This document shows, piece after piece, positions 16,865-26,343 of a DNA stretch of 64,000 nt (within the stretch, counting starts at the first letter, position 1; every line of letters begins with the position of its first letter). Source of the stretch: CALDTK01 sp045110575 (GTDB taxonomy: Bacteria; Bacteroidota; Bacteroidia; Chitinophagales; Saprospiraceae); NCBI GenBank assembly GCA_045110575.1, contig JBGCGF010000025.1:1-64000 (forward strand). The letters are read 5' to 3'. The notes under the pieces were generated by a model, which was not told where the DNA came from, did not search any database, and was given only the letters and a program-made list of their open reading frames with translations. The translations under genes were made by a program, and so were the position numbers.

Positions 16865-19183
16865 ATGAACACAACTAAAAAAGCTCAAAAAAAGCGGCTA
16901 GAATATTCTAGTGCACTTCGATTGTTTTCGATAGCAGCCTGCATGACATGTCTTACAGGCATGTCCTATGCTGGCCCAACGGAAATATCTGAAACCCCGG
17001 TCGCTTCTAGCATTGATGACCCTAAAGATGAGAAGCCTTGCGGAGCATTTGACAATGGGGGATTTGAAGATAACAAAGATGGCTTTTGGGGTGAAGGCTC
17101 AATGTCTATGAGCAATGACGCATACGCTGGCAGTAAAGCCGGTAGAGTTAATAGCGATGCCGCGATCGGGTTCAACGTAAAAGCTAAAAAAGAAGAAACA
17201 TTCAGCTTGAGTTTCTATGCAAAAGTTGAATCATCAGGCGTAGGTAGTGTTGGAATAGACTTCAAAGACAAAGACGGAAACGAAATTTCAGAGATCCAAT
17301 CTCCTCAGGTTGTAGGAACCACCTATAAGCAGTACACCATTCCAATTTTTGAATGTCCATATGGGACTGATGAAATTGCCGTATGGTTTTATAGCCCTTC
17401 TGGAACCAACCTCATTGTTGATGAAATTTGTCTTACAAAAAATCCAGAAGTAGTTCCAGCAACAACCTGGGAAGACAAGTCAAAAGAATGGAACCTTGAT
17501 GTGAAAGGAACGAAAGCTGGTGGAATGAGCTTTTATGACTTTGACAAAGACGGCGACCTCGATATTCTCGTCAACACGAGTGAAGGTAAATACGGCTCTA
17601 AGTTGCTTCGAAATGAAGGGAATGAGGAGTTTAAAGATGTTACAAAAGAATTCGCTCCTGATTTGTCTAAAAGCGTTCTAGAACGCTCTGCGGTTTGGGG
17701 AGACCTCAACAACGATGGCTATGCTGATTTTGTCCGTAATAAGTCATTTACAACGTCTAGTGTTTCATCGATTGAAATTTATATGCAAGACCCATCAACC
17801 GGTAAATTTGGCGATGGTAAAGGTGGATCCAAACCCATCTATGTTGGAGACAATGCCGCGCTAGTAGATATTTTCGTGCATGACGGTTGTAACACGGAGG
17901 GACTAGGTTTTATGGATTTTGATGGAGATGGTGACTTAGACATCATTTTTGATAATCATAACTATGGAGTTGATATTCTTCGCAATACAACCATCGATCA
18001 TAAGACCATGCGTCACACTGGTTCATCTGGAGGCGACCTTTTCGAACATGCAACGAAAAGAAATGGTGCTTCAACGGTATTGGGTCTAAATCAGACTGCA
18101 ACCGATGGAGATTACGGCGCATTCGTTGACATCAATGATGATGGATGGGTCGACATTTTTATGAGAAAATCTAATGAGAATGACTTCTTCCTAAATGTGG
18201 GTGGAACGTTCACCAACGGCCAAGACCTAGCCGAAGCAACCAACAACAACAAGGGATCTAACGCGATCTACGATTTCGACAATGACGGTGATTTTGATGT
18301 CTTCTGGACGGAAAATGACATCAATCAAATTTTCAGAAACGACTTTGGTAATTGGACTCCCTTAGGCCTAGCAGGATCAACGGGTATACCTACAGACTTT
18401 AGTACTGAAATCAATGAAGCCGCTGGTGGAGACATTGATAATGATGGAGACATTGATTTATTCCTAGTCGGCAACGACCGCACATTCCTCTATATCAATC
18501 AACTTAATGATCCGGTTCTTGGCGTTGACGTGGGTCAGCCCATGACCTTCGTTTTGGATGATTCTGAAGATTTCACAAAAGGTGAAAAGGCGTATGGAAC
18601 TCTACTCGTTGACATCGACAATGATGGCGACCTGGATGTGTATTTCAACCGTAGTAAGGGCAACCGACTTTACATCAATGAGCTATACACCCCATCTGAT
18701 CCTAACGACATGAAGGATCTCCTGTATGTCGAAGTGATCGATGACCGAAATATCTACATGGACCCCAGTGCTCAACGCCCAGCCATTGGCGCAACTGTAG
18801 TACTGACAGATTGTAACGGACGAGTTCTTTCAGGAATGAGAGAGTTGTCAGGTGGCAACAGTCGTGGTGTACAAAACCCTACTAAAATCCACTTTGGTCT
18901 ACCCTATGGCCGAAACTACAATTATAACGTAGTGGTCAAGTATCCAAACTACAAGGATATAAACGGAAATGTAACGAGGACGATTATATCCAAAACGTTC
19001 AACCCGAGCCTTAACGGAAACACCATTCCTGTGATCTCTTTCCTGTCTGGTGACGCCGACGACTCATGCCCTACGATCCTTGAGATTTGTGACAACGGTA
19101 TTGATGATGATGGCGATGGATTAATAGACTGTGATGACCCCGAATGCGGTGGCATAACAATGCAACACCAAATTGGACAATAA
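16865..19183 (+). CDS. Secreted FG-GAP/VCBS repeat protein with ASPIC/UnbV-like domain
   Basis: 772 residues. The signal peptide lies within about residues 1-37 (cleavage near SYAG). A jelly-roll-like stretch (about 55-195) precedes a propeller of FG-GAP-type repeats whose calcium loops are visible, such as DFDKDGDLDI, DFDGDGDLDI, DIDNDGDIDL and DIDNDGDLDV. Next is an ASPIC/UnbV-like domain (RPAIGATVVL ... HFGLPYG). The protein ends shortly after a single EICDNGIDDDGDGLIDC module and has no T9SS tail. Probably a surface carbohydrate- or matrix-binding protein. It is followed after three bases by the next secreted gene, so the two form an operon. Confidence 0.8.
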   Translation: MNTTKKAQKKRLEYSSALRLFSIAACMTCLTGMSYAGPTEISETPVASSIDDPKDEKPCGAFDNGGFEDNKDGFWGEGSMSMSNDAYAGSKAGRVNSDAAIGFNVKAKKEETFSLSFYAKVESSGVGSVGIDFKDKDGNEISEIQSPQVVGTTYKQYTIPIFECPYGTDEIAVWFYSPSGTNLIVDEICLTKNPEVVPATTWEDKSKEWNLDVKGTKAGGMSFYDFDKDGDLDILVNTSEGKYGSKLLRNEGNEEFKDVTKEFAPDLSKSVLERSAVWGDLNNDGYADFVRNKSFTTSSVSSIEIYMQDPSTGKFGDGKGGSKPIYVGDNAALVDIFVHDGCNTEGLGFMDFDGDGDLDIIFDNHNYGVDILRNTTIDHKTMRHTGSSGGDLFEHATKRNGASTVLGLNQTATDGDYGAFVDINDDGWVDIFMRKSNENDFFLNVGGTFTNGQDLAEATNNNKGSNAIYDFDNDGDFDVFWTENDINQIFRNDFGNWTPLGLAGSTGIPTDFSTEINEAAGGDIDNDGDIDLFLVGNDRTFLYINQLNDPVLGVDVGQPMTFVLDDSEDFTKGEKAYGTLLVDIDNDGDLDVYFNRSKGNRLYINELYTPSDPNDMKDLLYVEVIDDRNIYMDPSAQRPAIGATVVLTDCNGRVLSGMRELSGGNSRGVQNPTKIHFGLPYGRNYNYNVVVKYPNYKDINGNVTRTIISKTFNPSLNGNTIPVISFLSGDADDSCPTILEICDNGIDDDGDGLIDCDDPECGGITMQHQIGQ

Positions 19184-19186
19184 CCT

Positions 19187-21247
19187 ATGAGTAGTCTCAA
19201 CATCACACGCTCAGCTGTCCTCACAGGACTTTTCCTTCTACTTTCGAGTAGCTGGTTTTGCGCAAGCATACAAGGACAAATAACTCGTCAATACTCCTCC
19301 TATTATGGAGGTTCAGGATGGGATGACATCTTTGGTGCTAGTGTCAACAATGAAGGGACAACCTTCTATGTAGGTACTAGTGATTCGCCGAATCTGGGTA
19401 CCACTGCAAGTGCACTACAACGATACCACCAAGGTGGCAAAGATGCATTTGTGTCTGCTGTTGACAAGGACGGTGTCCTGCTTTGGTCAACCTACCTAGG
19501 TTCAGCAGGTGAAGAAGAAGATATGTGGGCTATCGCAGCAACACCAGATGATCGCTTCCTCTATGTTGCCTTCAGCTCAAGTGCCGCCAGCTTACCCTTT
19601 GTTTCGCCAACTGGTGAGCAACCTGCAAACGGTGGAAATAAGGACGTTGTCCTCGTAAAACTTAGGAAAAACGGTACCCTTATGTGGGGCACCTTCCTTG
19701 GTGGATCAGGCAACGATCTCCCTTATCGAATCAGCGTAACTCAATCAGGTGGTGTGCTTGTAACCGGTGAAACTGCCAGTTCCAACTTCCCTACCGACAA
19801 CGCCTTACAAAACACACTCGTAGGTACCTCAGATGGTTTCATCGCTAAATATGCCGACCATGGAGAACTCCTCATGTCCACCTTCTTAGGAGGAAGTGGC
19901 GATGAGCAAGTCTATGATGCAAGCGAGACAAATGAAGGAGGAATCATCGTCGTTGGTCATACAGAGACGCCGTTCCTCAATTCTCCAAAGCGTCCATACA
20001 GCGGCGCAGGAGATCTCTTTGTTGTTAGCATGACGCCAACGTACAGCTATGCCTATAGAACCTACCTCGGAGGTAGCGATGCTGAGGCAGGTACGGAGTG
20101 GCCCGGAATCGAAGTCGATAAAGCTGGAAACGCTTACATCGTCGGTCGAACGAGTAGTTCAAACTACCCTACCCTCCAAGCCATACAGACTACAAAAGGC
20201 GGAGGCACCGATGGTGTTGTCTCTTGTCTAAGCTCGACAGGTGACCTTACGTGGAGTACTTACTTCGGTGGTACTGGAGATGATGAATTTACAGCTATAG
20301 ATATGCAAAATGACCTACTATTCATTGGTGGATCAACGTATAGTTCTTCTATGCCTCAGATTACTGCAGCCTCGGCTTTTCAGCAAACCAATGGAGGAAG
20401 TGGAGATGGATTTTTCACGGCCATGCGTACTGACGGAACAGTTGCTTATGCTTCCTTTTATGGAGGAAATGGAATTGATGAAATTCACGACATCACTATT
20501 TTGAATGGATTCCTATCCTTCGCTGGACACAGCGCAGGCACAAATTTCCCCGTAGTAAATGCTGTTCAAATTTCAAACGGCGGCAGCTTTGACGGACAGC
20601 TAGTTATGTTCAAAACAGACCCTTTTAGCGCAGCCTTATCAGGTCAAGCTGATGCAAGCGATTGCGATACTGATGATGGTCAAATTACTATTCAACTTTC
20701 AGCCGCAGAACTAGGAACCCCACCATATGACGTCTCGATAGACAATGGAACGACATGGCCAAGTGGCCGAACAGACCTTACCGCCAACGCAAGTAATCAA
20801 GTGATTCTTTCTGATATTCCTTGGGGTACCTATGTTCTAAAGATCCGCGATGCGCTGGGCACTCAAAGCAACGTGGGACAGGTGCAGATCAAAGGATGTG
20901 AGATGTTCATTTGTATGCAAAGCGGCGAGAATCGTCTTCAGATCCCTGAAGTGATTGGCGCAACTTCATATACATGGACGACGACGCTAGGAACCATCCA
21001 AAGTGGTCAAGGAACACGTACAATTTTCCTAAATACCACCGGTATTGCTACAGCTACAACGGGTGAAGTTTGCGTACAGCCGGAAGGTCCAGGATGTGCA
21101 GCTCCAGCCGTATGTGTAGATGTGCAAACCATGTGCGATCGTGAGTACTGCAACAATGGAATCGATGACGATGGTGACTCACTTATCGATTGTGAAGACG
21201 GAGAATGCCCTGGTGCAAATGCTGTGGTTCGTATCAATGCGAACTAG
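19187..21247 (+). CDS. Secreted SBBP beta-propeller protein
   Basis: 686 residues with a signal peptide (about 1-31). Residues 35-480 contain SBBP-type propeller repeats with recurring STYLGGSGDE/STYFGGTGDDE and GFIAKYADHGELL-like strands, about 50-60 residues apart. A Cys-containing beta region follows, and the C-terminus is a single YCNNGIDDDGDSLIDCEDGEC module plus twelve residues, parallel to the protein encoded just upstream. No standard T9SS domain is seen. The two genes are separated by three bases and presumably act together at the cell surface. Confidence 0.8.
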   Translation: MSSLNITRSAVLTGLFLLLSSSWFCASIQGQITRQYSSYYGGSGWDDIFGASVNNEGTTFYVGTSDSPNLGTTASALQRYHQGGKDAFVSAVDKDGVLLWSTYLGSAGEEEDMWAIAATPDDRFLYVAFSSSAASLPFVSPTGEQPANGGNKDVVLVKLRKNGTLMWGTFLGGSGNDLPYRISVTQSGGVLVTGETASSNFPTDNALQNTLVGTSDGFIAKYADHGELLMSTFLGGSGDEQVYDASETNEGGIIVVGHTETPFLNSPKRPYSGAGDLFVVSMTPTYSYAYRTYLGGSDAEAGTEWPGIEVDKAGNAYIVGRTSSSNYPTLQAIQTTKGGGTDGVVSCLSSTGDLTWSTYFGGTGDDEFTAIDMQNDLLFIGGSTYSSSMPQITAASAFQQTNGGSGDGFFTAMRTDGTVAYASFYGGNGIDEIHDITILNGFLSFAGHSAGTNFPVVNAVQISNGGSFDGQLVMFKTDPFSAALSGQADASDCDTDDGQITIQLSAAELGTPPYDVSIDNGTTWPSGRTDLTANASNQVILSDIPWGTYVLKIRDALGTQSNVGQVQIKGCEMFICMQSGENRLQIPEVIGATSYTWTTTLGTIQSGQGTRTIFLNTTGIATATTGEVCVQPEGPGCAAPAVCVDVQTMCDREYCNNGIDDDGDSLIDCEDGECPGANAVVRINAN

Positions 21248-21271
21248 GTCATACCACAGAGCTCCGCTTCG

Positions 21272-22666
21272 CTACAGATTTGACCCTTGCCAGTGTTTTG
21301 CCGAAAGGCCCCTTGCACTCAACCACCAGAGCAAAGCCCAGTAGACAATCTCGGTAGCCCAAGCGCCCGCTACTCCGCCAATACCGGTTTGGATAACCAC
21401 GTAAACCATGATCATGTAGATCACCGCTGCGATCGTCTGTATGCGCAGCGCGTAATAAACTCCCCCTGCACCAACAAGGCTATTGAAGAAGGTCGCCCCA
21501 TAACTAAACAGCGCTAGAATGGCGATCAGAATCCAGAAAACAGGCTTCGCTGCATCGACCAAGTCAACCTGATCACTGCCAAAGAGCGGATATAAAATCG
21601 GCTCTGGAAACAAGGCTACCAAAACGGAAAGGCCTACCGTTGTCCAGAAGCAAACCCAGGCAACTTTGTATGTGAGCGGTTCGACTACTGAACGACGTTT
21701 GCGCCCTAAAAAGTGACTCGTTAAGGTATTGATCGCTGTCGCAAAACCCCAAGTAGGTATGCTCAACGCGAGGTAGACCACCCGCACCAAATTGGTAACC
21801 GCCAACGCACGCGCCCCGAGGTTTTCTACGATACCAAAGAAGAACAAGTAACTGCCTAGACCAACCACCGATTGAGCCACGACAGGAAGACTCAAGTTGG
21901 CTTGCGTCTTGACCAATTCCCAATCAATCGGTTGCCATCTAAACAGGTCTAACCTTCGTACAGGCTTATCGAAGAGGTAATAAATCAGGAAGGTAGCCAA
22001 GGCGATGTACTCACTAATTGTACTCGCTAGACCTGCTCCTGCAATGCCCATCGCTGGCATGTCTAGGTTGCCAAAGACCAGTCCGTAGTCAAGCACCACG
22101 TTACACGTGAGCAACACAGCCGTAGCCAACAATAGGCTTTTCGTGCGACCGATGCCACTGTACAAGGCGACAAAGGCGATACCAGCATACCCCGCAAAAA
22201 CACCCCATGAGCGTGTCGAGAGGTACTCCAAACTCTTGTAAAAGATCACATCGCTATCAACCAGGAGGGCGAACAGCCAATACACTCCAAACTGCATGAA
22301 CAGAAACGCCCCTGCTGCGAGAATCAACTCAAAAACGAACATCGACTGAAACGTCTGCCGCATGGCCGACTCATCCTTCTGCCCCATTCTACGAGCGATC
22401 AAAATTTGACCAGCCTTCGAAAATCCGTAGCCAATCGATGCTACGATGAGGTAGAAGACGCTCACGAATCCTATTGCCGCAAAATCATCCACGCTTAAGT
22501 GGTACAGAAACACAGAATCAGTCAACGCAATAGCGTTCTGCGCAGCACTTCCAATCATAATTGGAAACGCGAGCGAGAAGATTTGCCTGTATGATGTGTT
22601 GAGTCTCAGAGGCGGTAAGCTAGCACCTAAGAAACTCACCAAGGATTGACTTCTGACCGAGATCAA
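21272..22666 (-). CDS. MATE-family multidrug/cation exporter
   Basis: 464 residues with twelve predicted membrane segments in two similar halves, as in NorM/DinF proteins that export cationic compounds against Na+ or H+. The family-like start is FSLAFPIMIGSAAQNAIALTDSVFL. The farthest start is a TTG at 22666, which coincides with the promoter element, so translation may begin at TTG 22642 or GTG 22639, still ahead of the first helix. It converges with the SBBP gene and diverges from the oligopeptidase gene. Confidence 0.85.
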   Translation of the reverse strand: MISVRSQSLVSFLGASLPPLRLNTSYRQIFSLAFPIMIGSAAQNAIALTDSVFLYHLSVDDFAAIGFVSVFYLIVASIGYGFSKAGQILIARRMGQKDESAMRQTFQSMFVFELILAAGAFLFMQFGVYWLFALLVDSDVIFYKSLEYLSTRSWGVFAGYAGIAFVALYSGIGRTKSLLLATAVLLTCNVVLDYGLVFGNLDMPAMGIAGAGLASTISEYIALATFLIYYLFDKPVRRLDLFRWQPIDWELVKTQANLSLPVVAQSVVGLGSYLFFFGIVENLGARALAVTNLVRVVYLALSIPTWGFATAINTLTSHFLGRKRRSVVEPLTYKVAWVCFWTTVGLSVLVALFPEPILYPLFGSDQVDLVDAAKPVFWILIAILALFSYGATFFNSLVGAGGVYYALRIQTIAAVIYMIMVYVVIQTGIGGVAGAWATEIVYWALLWWLSARGLSAKHWQGSNL

Positions 22667-22695
22667 ATATTTTCCGACGCACGCCTACCCCCAAA
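22664..22695 (-). promoter_or_regulatory. Candidate promoter of the MATE gene
   Basis: Read on the minus strand: TTTG (22695-22692), 20 bases, then AATATTTG (22671-22664), one base from the Bacteroidota -7 consensus TAnnTTTG. Its position at the farthest possible start codon favours a downstream start. Confidence 0.35.
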
Positions 22696-22871
22696 TGGGA
22701 TTCTACAGGCATTCTAACAAGTCACGAGCTGATTTTACTAGGCGATACAAATAGCACAAACAGTAGCGTTTACAACCGTTTTGCAGGGTCTTAAAGGGTT
22801 GTAACTGAGAAAATTTGTCCTCAAAAACGAGAAGGCAATTCCTTGGAGACGCTCTAAAGTATATTACAGCC

Positions 22872-25001
22872 ATGTTGACAAGAATCATCGCCGCATCTTT
22901 CGTAGTCTTGCTCACAAGTATGAGCTCTATGACCACTGCACAATCCAACGCGCCCATTGCCGCAAAAAAGGCCAAAACCTTAACCGCGCACGGCCACGAC
23001 CGTATCGACAACTACTACTGGCTCAACGACCGCGAAGACCAAGAAGTACTCGACTACCTTAATGCAGAGAACACCTACAAGGACGGTTTACTCGCTGGGC
23101 AACAGGAACTTCAGACGAAACTCTTCGACGAGATTGTAGCACGCATCAAAGCAGATGACGAGACGGTACCTTACATGAAGAAAGGCTACCTCTACTCTAC
23201 TCGCTACAGAAAAGGCGATGAGCACCCAATTCACGTTCGCAAAAAAGGCGGCGCTGAAGGAGCAGAGGAAATCATGCTCGATGTCAATGTGCTCGCAAAG
23301 CCGTTTGACTATTACGCGGTAGGAAGTCGCACAGTGAGCCCGAACAACAAGCTGCTCGTTTACGGTGAGGATACGTTGAGTCGACGCATCTACACGCTAC
23401 GTTTCAAGGACCTTGAGACGGGTGAAGTTTTGCCCGATGCCATCGAAAATACGGCTGGCAACGTGGTTTGGGCCGCAGATAACCAAACGGTATTCTATAC
23501 GGTTAAAGACGAGACACTCCGTCCGTTCAAAGTGCTCCGTCACAAACTGGGAACACCTGTAGCTGATGATGTTGAGGTATACAACGAAAGCGATCCTACG
23601 TTTTACACCTACATCTATACTTCGAAGAACGACGATTACCTCCTCATTCACTCGGCAGCAACACTGACCACGGAGGCTCAATACCTCAAAGCGGATAACC
23701 CTACAGGTGAGTTTAAAACATTTGAACCACGCAACCGAGACGCAAAGCTTGAGTACGAATTAGACTTCGCTGAAGGTGTTTGGTACATCAAGACCAACAA
23801 GGATGCAGTCAACTTTAAGATTGCGACTACACCTTCCGGCAAAACCAGCCAAGACAACTGGAAAGACCTCGTTCCTGCAAGAGAAGATGCATTTGTAGAA
23901 GGCATGGACCTTTTCAAAAAGTACATCGTGGTTAGCGAACGTATCGGTGGAATCGTGAAGCAACGCATCCTTCCTCGACAGACCCTAAACATTGGCGTAC
24001 TAACGGATCACCATGTTGACTTTGGTGAAGATGCGTACTTGAGTTACACCTCAACCAATCACGATTACGACACTCCTGTAGTCCGTGTTGGCTTTACAAG
24101 CATGACGACGCCGAATAGCGTCTATGACTACAACGTCAACGACAAAAAGCTTACGCTACTCAAGCGCCAAGAGGTGATTGGTGATTTCGATCCAGCGAGC
24201 TATACCAGCGAACGAATCGATGTTCCTGCACGCGACGGCAAAATGGTGCCGCTCAGCATCGTTCGTCACAAAGACACTCCACTCGATGGCACGGCTCCAC
24301 TACTCCTCTACGGATATGGCAGTTATGGCAACTCAATGGACCCGTACTTCTCTAGTGTGCGTCTAAGCCTTCTTGACCGAGGATTCGTGTATGTGGTTGC
24401 ACACATTCGTGGCGGGCAAGAGCTCGGCAAGCAATGGTACGAAGACGGAAAGTTGCTCAAGAAGATGAACACTTTCAACGACTTTATCGACGCAGGAAAG
24501 TGGCTTACCGCAAACAAGTACGCCGCCAACGATCAACTCTACGCCATGGGTGGATCTGCAGGAGGACTGCTCATGGGAGCGATCATTAACCTTGAACCAG
24601 AAATGTGGGCAGGCATCATTGCAGCAGTTCCTTTTGTGGATGTGGTAACGACTATGCTCGATGAGACGATTCCGTTGACCACAGGTGAGTTCGATGAGTG
24701 GGGCAACCCGAAAGAGAAGGAGTCTTACGACTACATGCTCAGCTATTCGCCATACGATCAAGTTGAAGCGAAGGCGTATCCAAACATGATGGTGACTACA
24801 GGTCTTCATGACAGCCAAGTGCAATACTGGGAACCTGCAAAATGGGTAGCCAAGTTGCGCGACATGAAAACAGATGACAATCAGCTGATCTTGCACACCA
24901 ACATGTCTACTGGACACGGAGGCGCTGCGGGTCGTTTTGAACGTTACAAGGAGACAGCCATGGAATACGCATGGCTTTTAAAGCTTGCAGACAAGGGCTA
25001 A
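22872..25001 (+). CDS. ptrB: Oligopeptidase B-type S9A peptidase, exported
   Basis: 709 residues from the ATG at 22872, which is followed by a signal peptide (SFVVLLTSMSSMTTAQ). A propeller N-terminal domain is followed by an alpha/beta hydrolase: the nucleophile Ser is in MGGSAGGLLMG, and the catalytic His in TGHGGAAGR near the end. RGGQELGKQWYEDGKLL is highly typical of oligopeptidase B, which cuts peptides after Arg or Lys. The length fits the family. The periplasmic location implied by the signal peptide is common in Bacteroidota. The gene lies 60 bases upstream of the HD-Pycsar-effector gene. Confidence 0.92.
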   Translation: MLTRIIAASFVVLLTSMSSMTTAQSNAPIAAKKAKTLTAHGHDRIDNYYWLNDREDQEVLDYLNAENTYKDGLLAGQQELQTKLFDEIVARIKADDETVPYMKKGYLYSTRYRKGDEHPIHVRKKGGAEGAEEIMLDVNVLAKPFDYYAVGSRTVSPNNKLLVYGEDTLSRRIYTLRFKDLETGEVLPDAIENTAGNVVWAADNQTVFYTVKDETLRPFKVLRHKLGTPVADDVEVYNESDPTFYTYIYTSKNDDYLLIHSAATLTTEAQYLKADNPTGEFKTFEPRNRDAKLEYELDFAEGVWYIKTNKDAVNFKIATTPSGKTSQDNWKDLVPAREDAFVEGMDLFKKYIVVSERIGGIVKQRILPRQTLNIGVLTDHHVDFGEDAYLSYTSTNHDYDTPVVRVGFTSMTTPNSVYDYNVNDKKLTLLKRQEVIGDFDPASYTSERIDVPARDGKMVPLSIVRHKDTPLDGTAPLLLYGYGSYGNSMDPYFSSVRLSLLDRGFVYVVAHIRGGQELGKQWYEDGKLLKKMNTFNDFIDAGKWLTANKYAANDQLYAMGGSAGGLLMGAIINLEPEMWAGIIAAVPFVDVVTTMLDETIPLTTGEFDEWGNPKEKESYDYMLSYSPYDQVEAKAYPNMMVTTGLHDSQVQYWEPAKWVAKLRDMKTDDNQLILHTNMSTGHGGAAGRFERYKETAMEYAWLLKLADKG

Positions 25002-25061
25002 TTGCCCAATTGCATCAGCAAACTTGAACTTCTTCTTTTTACCCTCGCGATACTTAAACGA

Positions 25062-26294
25062 ATGTCAGAACACAACGCTTCTCAAGTACGGCTCAAACCT
25101 ATTGTAGCCGCTGCACAAGCCGAAGTCGCCTTGCTGTTTCGCGAAAGGGAAACCTCTAAGCTTCATTACCACTCTCACGAGCACACCCGTGAGGTGGTTG
25201 AAGCCGCTGATCAAATTGCAAACCTCAGTGGTTTTAGCGAAAGCGACCACGAAGCAATTTTACTCGCTGCATGGTGGCACGATACAGGAATGTTACTGTG
25301 CGGCGATGATCCAGTTGGACACGAGAAGACAAGTACCGAACAGGTTAACCTGTTCTTGAAGAAGCACAATTACCCTCAGGATCGAACGGAGCTAATCGAC
25401 AAGCTCATCATGGCCACAGACATGAGCCATACGCCCGCGACAGACCTTGAGAAGGCTATGCGCGATGCAGACATGAATGGCCTTGGCAGACCTGAATATC
25501 GAGACCGTCTCAAATCACTCCGTAAGGAATGGGCTGCACAAGGCCGCTTGCACACCACAGATCGTGTCCAGTGGCTGCAGGAGAACATTGCGTTCTTTAA
25601 TTCGCACTCGTATCTCACTCCTGCTGCCGAACGCTTGTTTGGTGAGCAAAAAGAGCAGAACCTCAAGAGGTTGGAAAAACAACTCGCGAAGCGCGAGAAA
25701 CAGAAGAGCAAATCATCAAAAAAGAAGGATAAAACTTCAAAGGAGTCTAGTGCTGATAAATCCGCGATCCAGTCGGAGAAATCAGCTCAAATGATGCTCA
25801 AAACAACCCTGCGCAACAACATCAACCTGACCTCGATTGCCGACGGCAAGGCCAATATCATGTTGAGTATTAATGCAGTCATTCTTACGGTCGCAGTCCC
25901 ACTCATTGGAACATATATCCCTACGTACAACTACCTGATGATGCCAACAGCGGTGCTATTGCTTACCTCTGTAATTTCGATTACCTACGCTACACTGGCT
26001 ACGCGTCCTGTCAAAACTTCTGGCTCAACAGACCTATCTCAGATTGGTACGGGCAAAACGAATTTGTTCTTCTTCGGTAATTACCACTCGATGAACATTG
26101 CCGATTACAAATCAGGATTAAAGAAAGTACTTGCTAGTCAAGACATCTTAGACTCTGCAGTAATGAACGATCTCTACTGGCTTGGAGTCGCGCTTGGAAG
26201 GAAGTTCAATCGATTACGCATTTGTTATGCGGTGTTCTTAGCAGGAATGGTACTTTCTGTAGTATCGTTCATTATTGCCTATGCTTTCGCTTAG
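25062..26294 (+). CDS. HD phosphohydrolase fused to Pycsar-type membrane effector
   Basis: 410 residues from the ATG at 25062. Residues about 10-190 form an HD domain: HSHEHT, then AAWWHDTGM with the HD pair, then the downstream Asp in DADMNG, suggesting a metal-dependent phosphohydrolase on a nucleotide. A Lys/Ser-rich linker of about 45 residues follows. Residues about 245-410 match the Pycsar effector transmembrane family (DUF5706/PycTM-like), with LTSIADGKANIMLSINAVIL and four hydrophobic segments. In Pycsar defence, such a domain is opened by cCMP or cUMP made by a partner cyclase. No cyclase gene is adjacent, so its activator is unknown. The GAF gene converges on it. Confidence 0.85.
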   Translation: MSEHNASQVRLKPIVAAAQAEVALLFRERETSKLHYHSHEHTREVVEAADQIANLSGFSESDHEAILLAAWWHDTGMLLCGDDPVGHEKTSTEQVNLFLKKHNYPQDRTELIDKLIMATDMSHTPATDLEKAMRDADMNGLGRPEYRDRLKSLRKEWAAQGRLHTTDRVQWLQENIAFFNSHSYLTPAAERLFGEQKEQNLKRLEKQLAKREKQKSKSSKKKDKTSKESSADKSAIQSEKSAQMMLKTTLRNNINLTSIADGKANIMLSINAVILTVAVPLIGTYIPTYNYLMMPTAVLLLTSVISITYATLATRPVKTSGSTDLSQIGTGKTNLFFFGNYHSMNIADYKSGLKKVLASQDILDSAVMNDLYWLGVALGRKFNRLRICYAVFLAGMVLSVVSFIIAYAFA

Positions 26295-26343
26295 ACAGTG
26301 TCAATAGACATCTGGCCACTAAAAGCATTCAGCCAAACTGCGG

